A DNA stretch of 64,000 nt from Cristatella mucedo. Lineage: Eukaryota; Bryozoa; Phylactolaemata; Cristatellidae. Position numbers and translations under genes: made by a program. Below the pieces are notes generated by a model. That model worked only from the letters and a program-made list of their open reading frames with translations, did not search any database and was not told where the DNA came from. The number at the start of each line of letters is the position of its first letter. Position 1 is the first letter of the stretch. The stretch is taken from positions 3,559,001 through 3,623,000 of the forward strand of contig WPIO01000035.1 in the NCBI GenBank assembly GCA_009760855.2, in the 5' to 3' direction. Below are positions 11,376-59,784 of this stretch, piece after piece.

Positions 11376-12082
11376 GGTTAGTGGCAACACACAATTTCAG
11401 CACCTATAATAACACAAAAGACTAGGCACCCACGGAGCTAGTCGCTCATTAGGGCACGAAGTTGTGGCCTACAAGGTGAGAGGGATACGTGAAAATCGCT
11501 GCGTGTAAGTGCACCATTGAACTTACACATTCGCGGCCGAAACGTACAGAGCTATAACCTGCAAGACCAAAACGTGTAGACTGTAACTTTCGAGCCCAAA
11601 GCCCAACACCCAGTTGGTATAGCGATCGCTACATAACAAATATGTAAATGACTAGGCCTCAGGAACAGATGGAGATATACAATTTCGGTGCGACTGGGGT
11701 GAATGATCTGCAAGAATCTTTTAGGATTGGTGAACTGCCAGCCACTATGACAGTGTGCTTGGGCCGGTTTATCATAGCCCTTTAACAACCCCGAGCTTAA
11801 GTGTACTAGGTTACTGGGAGGACCTATGCAATCATATGAAATAGGCCAACGGTAGCTAATCCCAGCCGTGGATTCCAAAAATTATTGCCCATTAGGATCC
11901 ATCAGCAAATAGCCGGAAATGCCCAGAGCTCCGAGCCTTACTTTGCTGGGGATGTTAGCAGCAATCTCCATATGTTGGCAGTTGCAGCCACACCAGTTTA
12001 CTTGCCCTACAGGACTACTACATACAAGTGGGCAGGAGAACTCCGAAGTGACCGATAGAAGACCGCGAGAATGGAAGCAGCT
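11376..12082. other. No recognisable feature
   Basis: No conserved coding segment or repeat family seen. Confidence 0.5.
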
Positions 12083-12083
12083 G

Positions 12084-12162
<79 letters not shown>

Positions 12163-12185
12163 GACAGAGAGAGACAGAGAGAGAT

Positions 12186-12225
<40 letters not shown>

Positions 12226-12251
12226 AACAGAAAGAGACACAGAGAGAGAAA

Positions 12252-12305
<54 letters not shown>

Positions 12306-12478
12306 CAGAGAGAGACAGAGAGAGAGAGAGAGAGACAGAGAGAGACAGAGAGAGAACGAGGGAGAGAGAGGGAGGGAAGAAGGGAGGGAGGAGGGGGAGG
12401 GAGGAAGGGGGAGAGAACGAGGGAGAGAGAGGGTGGGATAGGGAGGGAGGGAGGGAGGGAGGAAGGGAGGGAGAGAGG
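12083..12478. repeat. Long GA/GGGA purine tract
   Basis: About 400 bp of almost uninterrupted purines on the plus strand: (GA)n with ACAGAGAGA variants, then GGAGGGA repeats at 12360-12478. The long frames over it on both strands are artefacts of the repeat. Confidence 0.97.
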
Positions 12479-13608
12479 GTAAGACAGCATATGAGGAAGC
12501 CAATGTGCTCAGTACATGAAAAATCTTGAGACAATAGACTCAATTATCGGATGCCAGTACTCCATCCCGAGAGGGCGATTACTACCACGAGCCCGGAGCA
12601 GCTGATGTGCTGTGAAGGTGACATGGATAAACTGGTCAGTGGTAATCTGTATCTTGGACTACACAGTCATGCTGGGTGCATCCTGGTGTCAATGTTGGTT
12701 TATTGCAAGAAGAGAATACGATTGAAGGGTCGTGGTCAGAAGGCAAGTCTATTTGTGGAAGCCTAGACGTTATCGAATGCCTCGAGAATGATTTGTTCAA
12801 GCATGTTGGTCAGGGTCAAGGTTCTCGGTAGAGCTTGAAGCAGACCAACACGTCTGAGGCTTGTGGAACGACTTACCCAGTGTGTCTGGCCTTCAATACG
12901 ATATTATAACGCAGGGAAAGAATTGGAGACAAGCCTCGTGATCGCCCCGAAACACTGCACAAACATCTGAGGAAAAAACTGTATCAGCCACGTCCTTGTT
13001 GGAAGACGTGCTTGTCATCTCGGCTATGCCTCAGGCACCTCCAAGCAGTCACCGATGAGCGACCGTCTAGCCACATGTTCTATACCTCCCAAGAAAGTTC
13101 AACAAGTGCATTGGGCACAGACCAGAAGACTACAGTCAGCCACAGCACCACCAGGAAAGAGCTTAGCTGTCAAGGCTGAGAAAACTGTAGGCTCCGTGAT
13201 TGCAAACATCGAGGTAGAACTTGAGGCCTGCGACAATTCAGTTTTATGTATATACCATCCTCATGACTACTGACCCAGAGCCTATTCCCTTAATGCCGCA
13301 TCAACGTCTTAAACGAATGGCATACACTCAAAATATGTAGTTGGAGCTTGGTTCTGACACGACAGTTTCAAATCTCAGGACTAACCTGCGAGGCACAGTA
13401 GTTTAACCAAGTCGAGAGTCAAGAGAAGTGAGGCACAGATGAAGCAATTTAAAAATCCTCTGACATGCGATACAATAGCCATCCAATGTAAACCATGGCC
13501 ACAACGAGCATCTTCAAGGTGGCCTCATTCTGAAACCTACCTTAATTATTGCTCTATAGGTATACTGCTGTAACGTATAAACACAAGTTTCCACTTACTA
13601 GAATAGGC
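12479..13608. other. Unassigned sequence 3' of SNIP1
   Basis: Short plus-strand frames at 12551-12766 and 13055-13273 do not match any family I recognise. The base composition is more balanced than in the flanks, so an old unrecognised transposon is possible. Nothing firm. Confidence 0.4.
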
Positions 13609-13724
13609 TTTAATATGATATATACTTAAATGTAGGGCACAGGCGATACCACGAAGTCTTAATGGGGGCAAAAAGGAATCGTCCACTGCTCATTCACAGG
13701 TTCCAATGAACAAAGCACTTTAAT
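13609..13724 (-). promoter_or_regulatory. Candidate SNIP1 polyadenylation signals (ATTAAA)
   Basis: Two ATTAAA hexamers on the minus strand, at 13724-13719 and 13614-13609, lie roughly 80 and 190 nt past the SNIP1 stop codon. I noticed no canonical AATAAA on that strand in the same interval. Hexamers of this kind occur by chance, so the call is weak. Confidence 0.3.
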
Positions 13725-13799
13725 GCTTTCATTGCCCAAACTTGAAGACCAAGGAGGCACTGCTCCGTAGACGGTTAAAAAGGCCACATCTTAGTAACG

Positions 13800-13920
13800 T
13801 CAATCTGCAGCATCAGCTTCATCATTCAGTTCTGATGTATCGACACTGTCGTGAAGCAATACATACTCACGAGTGCTAAATCCAAACTTAATAACATCTT
13901 TCTCAAAAAGCTCCAAGTAC
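13800..13920 (-). CDS. SNIP1: SNIP1 terminal coding exon 7 (residues 305-344)
   Basis: The acceptor is GTTGTAG|GTACTT. It encodes YLELFEKDVIKFGFSTREYV then an acidic tail ending ...EADAAD, with stop TGA at 13802-13800. This matches the last FHA strand and the acidic C-terminus of the family. Confidence 0.95.
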
Positions 13921-16900
13921 CTACAACGTTGGAAATGATAATTATTTAGCAGCTGACTAAAAGCATGCTGAGGTGAATTAGATGAATGTGGTGCGATACC
14001 ACAATCGCCTAGGCACTAGCAACACAATACACAACAGGCATTCATCCAACCTTGGTAATACTGTAAAACAATGAAGGTAGTCAGTCTAGCCATGATGGCA
14101 CTTTGGTTATGGTGGCAGTCTTGGCATCAACTGCTAAAAGATTTGCAAGGCAAAGTATCAAAACAATACTTTAACTTGATTACCTTTGCGACTCTATTCG
14201 CTGGTTGTTGACGAAAGTACCGTTAGCCGAGTTGAGGTCAATAACGTAAGGTCTGACCCTCCTGCCAGTAGTTCCGTCAGCTCTCTATAATCCCCAGGGA
14301 AAAAGTACACACTAAATTAACTAATTGCTAAGACAAATATAGCTAAATATAAATAAATATAGCTCAAACAATAGAACAAAAGTAGATGACTGAAATTTTC
14401 AAGAAATAAAAACAATATTTTAACCATGCTAGAGGCACACTACATGTTTCGTAAAAAAGTCACACTTGCACAAAAGCGTCAGGACGAGAAATAAACCTAT
14501 GCAACTGAACTCTGTTTTCCTTATGCTTTCTGCTTAGCTCCAATCCACTTTTGTAAGTCGGTCTAAATGAAGCAATAACACCAAGGTAAAAAATACTCCA
14601 GTTTGTGTGAATTGATCGGTAGAATAAAGCATACATGAATCTCACGTGAATAACCGTGCCAAGGATTACAGCATGGTGCTTAATGATCACCTGTCTTACC
14701 ACATTCCACTGTGAGGGAAGCATACCGGTGGCAAGGCTGTGTGGCCAAATGGATAACCACAATCGATTAAGGCAAGTTCTTTCCTCTGGTGCCCAATATG
14801 ATCAAGAATGAAGGAAAACATGGTTCTGTACAATAGCCTTGATAAAGCAACACGAGATCAAAGATTCATCCTCTAGCTACATAGGAAAAACAACAATTTT
14901 ACCCAAGCTTATCCACCACAAAAAGGTAAATATAAACCCTCAGCAATTACTTTCTACTAACGAATTCATAATTCACACTGGCTATAACATTTATTATTGC
15001 TAAATAAATTAGGGATCAGGTGAGTCGTGGGTACAATAATACTACCTGGTAAGGGGTGGTATTACCTGCTGCCCTATAGGGTTTCGTAAATATACAGAGA
15101 TTCCGTATGAAGAATACAAGAAAGGAAAGAGATGGCTAGAATACGACAATGCTCTTGCTATTTTTGTTTTCCCAAATGTTCCGTTACAGCTCCAAACTAA
15201 CAAACACACAAAGCTACAAATATGGACTACAAAGACGGTACTGCTGATAAACAAAGGCAACAACGCTAGGAAGCACAAAGTAATAAAATGGCAATACCTC
15301 AAAGTCAACAGCCCTGAATTGAAGCACAGCATGTTGCTTTGAGCATGACGGATGATCAACGGGTATGTCAGCTATTTTTCGCTCTCGCCCAATCAAATAG
15401 CCACTCTGACGATGGAGGTGCAGCACTGGCAGCCCTTGTTCACCTGCAGATTCAGACGACTATTACACGAATAAGTGCAAACTTGCAGCTACTATAAAAA
15501 CACACATGGGTCAAGCTAGAGCACTCGATAATAAGCCACCGGAGCTCAGCACTCCATTGCCCCTCGGGTCTAGCATATCTCAATCTGTTCAGAACAGCAT
15601 ATAACTTTAAAGGAGGCAGATTTGGCGCACTGACCTTTAAACGGGTACAGCCGCCACTTCTTCTTAGGCTTCCGTGCTTCGGGTGGTTCATTATATTTTA
15701 TTACAACACCCTTGAAGGTGTTAGTATCTTCAGTAAGCTTCCCAGACAATCCAAAGTTAGGTTGCTCTTTTTCTACTGGTGGAATGTCTTCCCCCTGGCT
15801 CGATTGATCTGTAAGAAACAGATTTATCCCCGATACGATTTTATTTGCCGGGATTCTGTAAAACTACTATACAACTAATAAGAAAAAGAACAAAGGACTA
15901 AGAACGATAAAACACCAAATACCAAGGTTCACAAATGGCCCTAGCTACAAAAAGACGACTCAAACGACCCTTTTGAGCAAAGCAAGGTGAGCAGCAGTCA
16001 AAGAAATTACTAGAATGCATCAGTGCCATGCCGAAACTGCCAATTGATAGCAGAACACCAGGGATTTTTAACACAAAACGGCCTCTCGTTCAGCAAAGTA
16101 ACCACATATAAACTTATACAATCAGACTTACTTGGCTGCCCATATTCATACTCTACCCCTTCGTCTTTCGCCCTTAGTGGATGTGGCTCATGCATCCTGT
16201 GGCGTCGGTTTTCTATACGACGGCGATCGTTTTCTTCTCGCTCGGATTCCCATTTAGATTTTACACTACTTGATCGTTCGTCAACGGGCTCTTGCTTGAT
16301 TGGCCGATGTGGGTCAAGTGAGGGTGATGCCTGTGAGTCCCTGCGAGGTCTGCAACAATGTGCTGAATCAGAGGCAAAAAAGAACACCTTTCTCCAACAA
16401 AAATGCACATTCAACGAACCAACATACCTGCGTTGGTTTCGCGTCTGAGCTGGATGATTATCAGCACCTTTGTGATGATGATGGTGGTGGTCGTGACGTC
16501 TATGATCGCGATGATGGTGCTCACGGTGTCCATGATGCACAGGGTCACGAGACTAGAAGCATATACAAACAAACAGTTAACAGGGTAAAGCTTAGGCATG
16601 CAGATACCAAACTATCGATAGCAGCAACTACATGGGTGGCAAGAAAGGGCAAAATGACCGGACAAATTGCACTAAGGAAGAGGTAAAGCTAATAATAAAG
16701 CAAGCATTGAGCAATCGAGCTTGAATTATAGCATACATTCTGCTCGGTAACATAGCACGCCGACAGTAAGAATTGAGTATGTCCCCCTTTGAGAAAGAAT
16801 ACTCTAGACCAGTGGTTCTCAACCCTCCAACCGCGCCTTAAACCCATTGGGTAAGTGGGGGGGGGGGCATTCACTGCATAGCACTGCATTAGGTCCTAAG

Positions 16901-19900
16901 AGAACACTATTGAGGCTAGTAGTTGTAAAACCTCACCAAAAAACCTCACCATTGAGATCGACGATGACCAAGCATCTTTAGAAGAAAACAGATGAGAGCA
17001 ATTTACTTTCAATGACGAACTAGACCACTAGGTTGGTTTTTAAATTCCAGAAATAGTGATCCTACCTTGGGTGCAGCAGGTATGAAGCAGTTCATTGTAA
17101 ATGAGAGAAAGAACCAGAGGCTACGCCCATATCATTGAATAACCGACACATTAATTGAAGAACTGGCAGCAAATTGGGTGAAAAAGGTGACAGGATTACA
17201 TCATTCAGGATTTGCAAAACAAGCCAACGTCGACTGATAATGACATGGGGCACAGCTACAAAACTAGCTTAAAAAAATCCAAGACTATCCTGGAATGAAA
17301 TGTGCATACAAGAGGCTAGCCAGCATATAACAGTAACTATGCAAGCTGCTGTTCAAATGACTATCATGCTGGCCCAAAAAATCCAACCACCCTGTGAATC
17401 AAGATATCAAAAGATATTTCATTATTTCATGTACTGCTAGCCAACCAAATTTCCTCAGAACATAGGATTTGCACGAAATAGCAATGATGCATGTTGATAC
17501 TGTGCATGTTGCCGCTAACCACATTATTATGCATGTTGACACTGCATTTTACCAATAATGACCATGCTTCCTTTGCAGCACATGTAAAGTGCCTAGAGAG
17601 CGATTAAATTATCTGAGCGAAACACAAATGCATTATTATTATTACAAATACTTGTAACAAATCATGCATGTTACACACCTTAGTTTCCTTAACAGGTGGC
17701 ACAACATACTCAACGTTTTGTAGAATCTGAGGCAATTAATGGCTTCCGATATTGTTGCCATTTTTGATGGATACTATTTTGTAGCACTTTTGAAATAAAG
17801 TTAAGTAAAATTTACTAGATGCTTCAAGTATACCCTCTGGAAAATGCTTGTTAACAACCACGTGGAACACTTCTTGGCAATCCTCGAGGGTTTCAAGCAT
17901 GCTATCTATAGCTTAAGCAGCCTCTGACATGGCTCGAAAGTAATTCAAGATATCGATGACACAGAATAAAAAAGAAACCGCCAGGAAGCACTTTCTGACG
18001 AACAAGGAATTAAACGTCTCTCCTGGACAAAGTCCCAGGTCTTCACTATCTCGGTTTGCCAAATGCATGCACTGAATTAAACTAATATTTCGTACTCTCA
18101 ATTTTTTTTCTCAATATAAGTAGATTAACATGGTTTTGGCAGCTCAGATGTTTGACAAGATTTCTCAATAAAGCAAATTTTGTATGGCCAAACAATTGTT
18201 TTCCATCAGAAAACCTCGGTGGCTGGTTTCTCCCTCTTATCAGGGTCAATATCGTATCATTATCAATTTCATGCATAGTCTTGAAACAGGTCTGGTCGAC
18301 GTCTGTGCATGCACAAATCCGGATGTCTCAAACCTTCACCTTCCCTGAGTTGGAGCCAAACACAGTCATCGTGCTGTATTTTTCTACAGGGCGATACTTA
18401 AAAAATCCAAACTTGTTTACTGCACTGATGGTGCTATGAACAACTATTCTTCGAAAACTGCTGCAGTATCTGAAGCTACTTGACCAATGTACAAAATAAT
18501 TGTGCAAGTTGTTGGCACCTAGTATGCTCACAAAGGTGACAGCATCCACAAATTGCTATGTTTGTAAATAAATAAAAATCAATTGTATAGTGCCATAAGA
18601 GAACTCAATCTCTATTCAGAGGCTCCACATATGCCACGGGGCTCGAGCCCACGACCTCGGCCAGATCTTGATCGGGGCAAGCACCTTAACCATAGGGCCA
18701 AACCAGTTTGGCATAGCCAACTCACATCAATCCCACGTTCTGGTAGTAGTTTTTTGGTATTTATATCGTAAACCAGGTCAACGTTTGAGATTTCTGTTGA
18801 AAGCACCCAGAAAGAGATTCAGTTCTCCAAGGGCGCTTAAACAAGCATAATATTATTATTATTGAGTCCTAAGGTTGATTAACTTTCCAGCCCAGCACTA
18901 TTTATATTTATATAATATTTATTGCAGTTCAAGAAAAGCTGCTGGCAGTGTAAAGACATCAGGATATACCACTGCAGGTGAATGCCAGTTACCAGTCGAG
19001 TGACAAACACCAGGACGTATTTATTGATACAGGGACTATCCACCATGCAACTCGATTACCCACCCTGCAATTTGACTACCAACCAAATAATTTGGCTATT
19101 AACCAAGCAATTTGACTATTCACCAAGCAATCTGACTATCTACTAAGCAATTTGACGTCAAAACCACATGGGAATCTTTCTAGTGACATACACTTACCAA
19201 TAGGGTTGCTGAGATATGCGTAGATGCTAACGTAAGGGGTGCTGACTAAAAGCTTAATTACTACAAATACTTATACATAGCTGAACTATTTGATTTACAA
19301 GGTGATAAATACCTAACGGGTCATGCACCTGGAGCAAACCAGATCTAACAGGTCCAATTCACACCACACACTAAATACAGCCTCTAGAGGCATATAAGCC
19401 AGCACCTGAGTCTATGAGGAAGAAGAAGCAGACCTCAACAAGCAGGTGATAATCTGACGTTCACTGATATCATTTAAGAGCTTCTGATCCTCATCTACAC
19501 ACACTGAGAGCTCGGCTCTGATATCCTAAAAACAGCAATCCTGATGGTTTGCCAGTCCCATGATCCACGGCCCGGTCTCGGACGACAGTGCATTTGATTC
19601 AGGGATAGAAATTGAGCCTTTCCACGTCCAAAACCGGTCAGTGAACCAGTGGCAGCATCATGCATGCTAACTCCTACAGGCTGATGGTACCACAGCCACC
19701 TCAGAGGCCACACATGCACGAGCTTACTTTTCTCATTACGGTATGTCAAACGAGTGAGCGGTCTCAATTGAGAACATCGCAGGAGAGAATCAGCAAGCTA
19801 AAAGGATTAAGAATAATAACTACAGAGCCATCGAACCAAAGCCAGCTGGGCCACGGTCCACTCGACAATAACAAGCCACAGCTCATGACAACAAAGAAAG

Positions 19901-20529
19901 ACCGAATCCGATCTGCTTGGCCACTAGTGCGGCTACTAAAGTCATAATGCCTGAGGGATGACGCTCAGGGAAAAACAGATATTCAATAAAGCTGGTGCTT
20001 CAGCAGAGCGCCACACAGCTAGGAGCTACACATGCCTAAGCTACACCCAACCAGACTAGTCATCAGACCTACGACTAAGAGGGTTTCACAACGATGGTGC
20101 TCCGGCTGGATAAAGCTCTTGACGCCGGTGGGAAACGCAATTCGGGCTGTATTCCTCAGAGCGAACTGATTACACTTCACGAATAATAGAGAAGAGGTTG
20201 GTTGAAAATGAACGCTAGCATGCACTAGAGAAATCAAACATAGCAAGTAATCATAGAGCGATATATCAAATTATATAAACCTACATACTAACAATGTAAA
20301 TTAACTTCGCAGCTGCAGAAATACGACCATAACAAGCTGTAGTAACGGCTCCGCGGGACCACGGGATGCTATCGCTCACCCGATGTTTACTTTCACTCAG
20401 TTTTAATCCAGTGTAAGATCCAGAAGAGCTTCGCGGCTCCGGCGAACATTTTTGACGTGCTTCCTTGCGCGGACTTCTACTTCTACTACGAGAAGGAGGC
20501 GAACGACTTCTGCGCCTATCGTGCGGCAT
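13800..20529 (-). CDS. SNIP1: SNIP1, FHA-domain nuclear protein, complete in 7 coding exons
   Basis: Seven exons join without a frame break to 344 codons plus stop: 20529-20380, 16552-16428, 16349-16132, 15808-15635, 15443-15298, 14284-14184 and 13920-13800. All junctions are GT-AG and phases match. Residues 1-30 are an RS/SP-rich tail, about 56-78 are His-rich, and about 165-222 carry the family signature with TFKGVVIKYNEPPEAR and KKKWRLYPFK. The FHA domain (about 224-330) has YLIGRERKIADIP, the phosphopeptide-binding SCSKQH, and the NGTF loop. The C-terminus is short and acidic. SNIP1 family proteins are nuclear factors linked to Smad/p300 signalling, miRNA biogenesis and the spliceosome; that role is family knowledge. 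The protein is somewhat shorter than the vertebrate form (about 396 aa). The start is the ATG before the conserved RS segment and sits 112 bp from the PYROXD1 start. Identification is near certain; exact N-terminal start is likely. Confidence 0.95.
14184..14284 (-). CDS. SNIP1: SNIP1 coding exon 6 (FHA domain, second half, residues 272-305)
   Basis: The acceptor is ATTATAG|AGAGCT and the donor CAAAG|GTAATC. It encodes RADGTTGRRVRPYVIDL and NSANGTFVNNQRIESQR, including the FHA Asn-Gly loop. Confidence 0.96.
15298..15443 (-). CDS. SNIP1: SNIP1 coding exon 5 (FHA domain, first half, residues 223-271)
   Basis: The acceptor is CTGCAG|GTG and the donor TTTGAG|GTATTG. It encodes HRQSGYLIGRERKIADIP followed by VDHPSCSKQHAVLQFR. 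The FHA core Gly-Arg and Ser-x-x-His residues are intact. Confidence 0.97.
15635..15808 (-). CDS. SNIP1: SNIP1 coding exon 4 (pre-FHA conserved block, residues 165-223)
   Basis: The acceptor is CTTACAG|ATC and the donor TTTAAAG|GTCAGT. It contains FGLSGKLTEDTNTFKG and VVIKYNEPPEARKPKKKW, the most conserved family segment just before the FHA fold. Confidence 0.96.
16132..16349 (-). CDS. SNIP1: SNIP1 coding exon 3 (residues 92-165)
   Basis: The acceptor is TTGCAG|ACC and the donor GCCAA|GTAAGT. It encodes a charged linker containing IKQEPVDE, a sumoylation-like IKQE site, and a Glu/Arg-rich stretch leading towards the FHA module. Only 78 nt of intron separate it from exon 2. Confidence 0.9.
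16428..16552 (-). CDS. SNIP1: SNIP1 coding exon 2 (His-rich, residues 51-92)
   Basis: The acceptor is TTCTAG|TCTCGTGAC and the donor CGCAG|GTATGT. It enters in phase 0 and leaves in phase 2. It encodes a His/Arg/Asp-rich segment with a run of six histidines. The phase agrees with exons 1 and 3, which supports the low-complexity segment being coding. Confidence 0.85.
16811..16825 (+). mobile_element. Possible hAT-type terminal inverted repeat
   Basis: CAGTGGTTCTCAACC resembles the ends of many hAT (Charlie/MER5-like) elements. I could not find the opposite end nearby, so the element may be truncated or the match fortuitous. Confidence 0.3.
17487..17643 (+). repeat. LINE 3' tail (CR1/L2 group)
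   Basis: ACTGTGCATGTTGCCGCTAAC, then GTGCCTAGAGAGCGATTAAA and a terminal (ATT)n. Same layout as the longer LINE copies. Confidence 0.85.
18575..18722 (-). repeat. SINE-A copy (tRNA head, LINE-like tail)
   Basis: Minus strand: CTATGGTTAAGGTGCTTGCC (A-box region), GAGGTCGTGGGCTCGAGCCC (B-box region), then GAATAGAGATTGAGTTCTCT and an AT-rich end. Confidence 0.85.
18768..18865 (+). repeat. LINE 3' tail fragment
   Basis: AAAGAGATTCAGTTCTCCAA, GGGCGCTT and (ATT)n; only the last part of the tail is present. Confidence 0.8.
19037..19156. repeat. Minisatellite, 6 x 20 bp
   Basis: Six consecutive 20-bp units, for example 19097-19116 TATTAACCAAGCAATTTGAC. The last three units are the most alike. Located in SNIP1 intron 1. 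Confidence 0.92.
20380..20529 (-). CDS. SNIP1: SNIP1 coding exon 1 (residues 1-50)
   Basis: ATG at 20529, then a stretch rich in RS, SP and SR dipeptides typical of SR-like splicing-associated proteins. The donor CATCGG|GTGAGC lies after codon 50 (phase 0). Confidence 0.88.
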
Positions 20530-20641
20530 TTACAACAGAGAGACGGCCATGTTTCCAACCGTGCAGCCGCAATACTACCCTATCATGGCAGTGTGCAGCA
20601 AAATAATCGCCCGTTCGTTCGTAGTCCTAATACGCTGACAA
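20530..20641. promoter_or_regulatory. Bidirectional promoter / 5'UTR region between SNIP1 and PYROXD1
   Basis: Only 112 bp separate the divergent start codons of SNIP1 (ATG at 20529, minus) and PYROXD1 (ATG at 20642, plus). Both 5'UTRs and core promoters must overlap or lie close to this interval unless distant untranslated exons exist. No TATA box is obvious. A CCATGTT at 20547-20553 fits the YY1 core CCATnTT, a motif common in TATA-less bidirectional promoters; this is suggestive only. Confidence 0.75.
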
Positions 20642-57760
<37,119 letters not shown>

Positions 57761-58851
57761 GTAGTTTCTCTGATTAATGCTTTCCTATCGATTCTGCCGT
57801 TTTTTAGTGTGCAGCATTAACTTTTTGAGACTGTTAGGTGCAAGGCACTGTGGTCATCTTGACATGTAGCAGTCAGCAGAATTTTAGCCACGATTAAACC
57901 TGTATTCCGTGGGCAGGATCACATTGTGATAAGGTCAAGATGCTGCCTGGAATTTTCACCAGGAAGTTCGCCTAGAGCTTGGTGCTTGGATCCTCACTAT
58001 CCAGTGTTCCACTGTTAACATATGCGTTTTCCATTATACCAAAAAATTGAAATCTAGGTCGTTCCCACTAGCCACCCCCTTCCATAGTAATATTGTGAAC
58101 TAGACTCAAGGCTGTTGGTTTTAAATTATTCTCTTGTCGTGCGAACTACGCCTACTGATGCATCCGATGTTGCTGCTGTAGAAGCAGGGTCTCGGCTCTC
58201 TAAATCCAAAAAAGTCGGCTACCCTTCGTGTAATTGGGCCACTATTTGCTGTTTACCAGCGAAATTAAAGTAGATGCCTAGTTATACTAGTGTGCTGCTA
58301 ATAGGGCTGGCGTATTACATGAGTGCATAGCCCTTTGAAATTCTGACTAACTCCTGCAGGTTAGCTTTACGAAATATGTTCTTCGTTTGCATTGGAGGTA
58401 CGATTGACAGTTCGATTTTTGGAAGATGCAAAAGTCTGTTGATAAACATCGAATTTGTATTAAGAGGAATGCTTTAAGATTTTGTAGGAGTTTGACCTTA
58501 GCTACGATAGTCTAAGGATAGAAGCACTTTTTCTTCGTTCAAAATTGGAGCAGAATAGAACAGACGTTTAGGGACCTCGATTTGCACCAGTTAGGTTGTG
58601 GTGTTGACTATGGAAGACACTCACTAATAACCTGAGCTGAAAATACCATGCCTAATTCGACTTTCATAAGCGTGACTTGCTGAAGTGCTAGCCTATACCA
58701 AGCCTGTTTATTATACGTCTGAAGCAAGTTTGGGAAAGTTTATGTCGTATAAGTACATCCTATTTACGGCAATAAAATGCTAACTAGGTAACTTAAGCAA
58801 ACTTAAAAAAGAAGTGTTTTTATTCCTCGTTAATGCCAGCCCTTTTTAGCT

Positions 58852-59035
58852 TGCTTTGTCTGGGTCATTAGATAGGGCAATTGCTTTTCGCGACCTCGAT
58901 CTAAATATCATGGGTTCGAATTCTGTGGTGGGCGATCCTTCTTCGCCAGTGCAAGTGGCGGTGATAGCCGTAAAGGCTCTTTTGCGCTTTTCAAAAGAGG
59001 CTGTTAAATAAATGCTAGTATTTTTTATTGTTATT
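58852..59035 (+). repeat. SINE-B copy
   Basis: GCGACCTCGATCTAAATATC, B box GGTTCGAATTC, GGCGATCCTTCTTCGCC, GGCGGTGATAGCCGTAAAGG and AAAGAGGCTGTTAAATAAAT. Confidence 0.9.
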
Positions 59036-59619
59036 GTGTTGTGTAGTCTAGCTTTTTTTGAGGTGAAATACGTTATCAGTCTGCTTTTGCTGATGTTCTT
59101 TTGACATTTACTACTAGACCTTTGATAGGAAGCCATTCGACAGCTCTGCCTACAAAGCTTTAATCACTTATGTCTGCCAGCGGTCAGCTGTTTGATTCAT
59201 GTATAGAGCACCATAGTTATTTGTTCTGTTGAAAAATTGGTCATGTGAATAGATAATTGTGTTTAAATTTTTTCTCACTAATTGATATTGTGCAAATCGT
59301 ATTAATCATCAAAAAAGCCATATAAGTGTGAGCCTATGGCGATTCACCTAAAAGCTATAAATACTCACCTTCATAGGTAAGCTTATTGTCTTTATTAGCA
59401 CTGTACACAGTTGCAGAATGTTGCTACTAGAAATTCTAAAAAGGTTAGCTGATTCGACAGCCTCATTTATGTTCCTATTAGTTAAAGGGAGAAAGTGCAT
59501 CAGGCATGCGACAAGATTGCAGCCAGTACTTCCGGGAGTGGCTTGTAATAGGCATGTCAATTTATGTACAGTACTGTGTAGACTCAGCAAAGCGAGTATA
59601 CAGGAAGTGATCTCTATTA

Positions 59620-59765
59620 GTAGCAGAAGAACCCTCAACGGTTGCCCCTACTGCTTGCAGTAGGCAATAAAGGATCACCCACTGCAGGACTTGAACCCCT
59701 GACCCGGGTCGTGGTGAGGGAGACCTTAGCCCCAGGCTAAGATCCAGGTGCCAACGGTAAAATGA
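59620..59765 (-). repeat. tRNA-derived SINE (SINE-B variant), first of a pair
   Basis: Minus strand: CTTAGCCTGGGGCTAAGG (A-box region), GGTTCAAGTCC (B box), GATCCTTTATTGCCTACTGC. Confidence 0.8.
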
Positions 59766-59784
59766 TTTTAGAGCCTCAGTTATG

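Larger units (their letters stand above)
13921..20379 (-). other. SNIP1 introns
   Basis: Introns are 13921-14183, 14285-15297, 15444-15634, 15809-16131, 16350-16427 and 16553-20379. The 3.8-kb first intron holds two LINE tails, a SINE-A, a minisatellite and a possible hAT-type terminus, listed separately. The others are AT-rich with no recognised features. I saw nothing coding in them. Confidence 0.8.

Noticed and set aside
11882-12543. Several open frames of 120-200 codons of Ser/Leu or Arg/Glu repeats
   Set aside because: They are translations of the GA microsatellite.
12551-13273. Two plus-strand frames of about 71 codons
   Set aside because: No family recognised and no splice-site framework joining them; kept only as unassigned sequence.
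58120-58200. Possible PYROXD1 exon after 57760 (acceptor-like GCTGCTGTAG at about 58180)
   Set aside because: The following sequence does not match the expected conserved C-terminal PYROXD1 blocks in the required phase.
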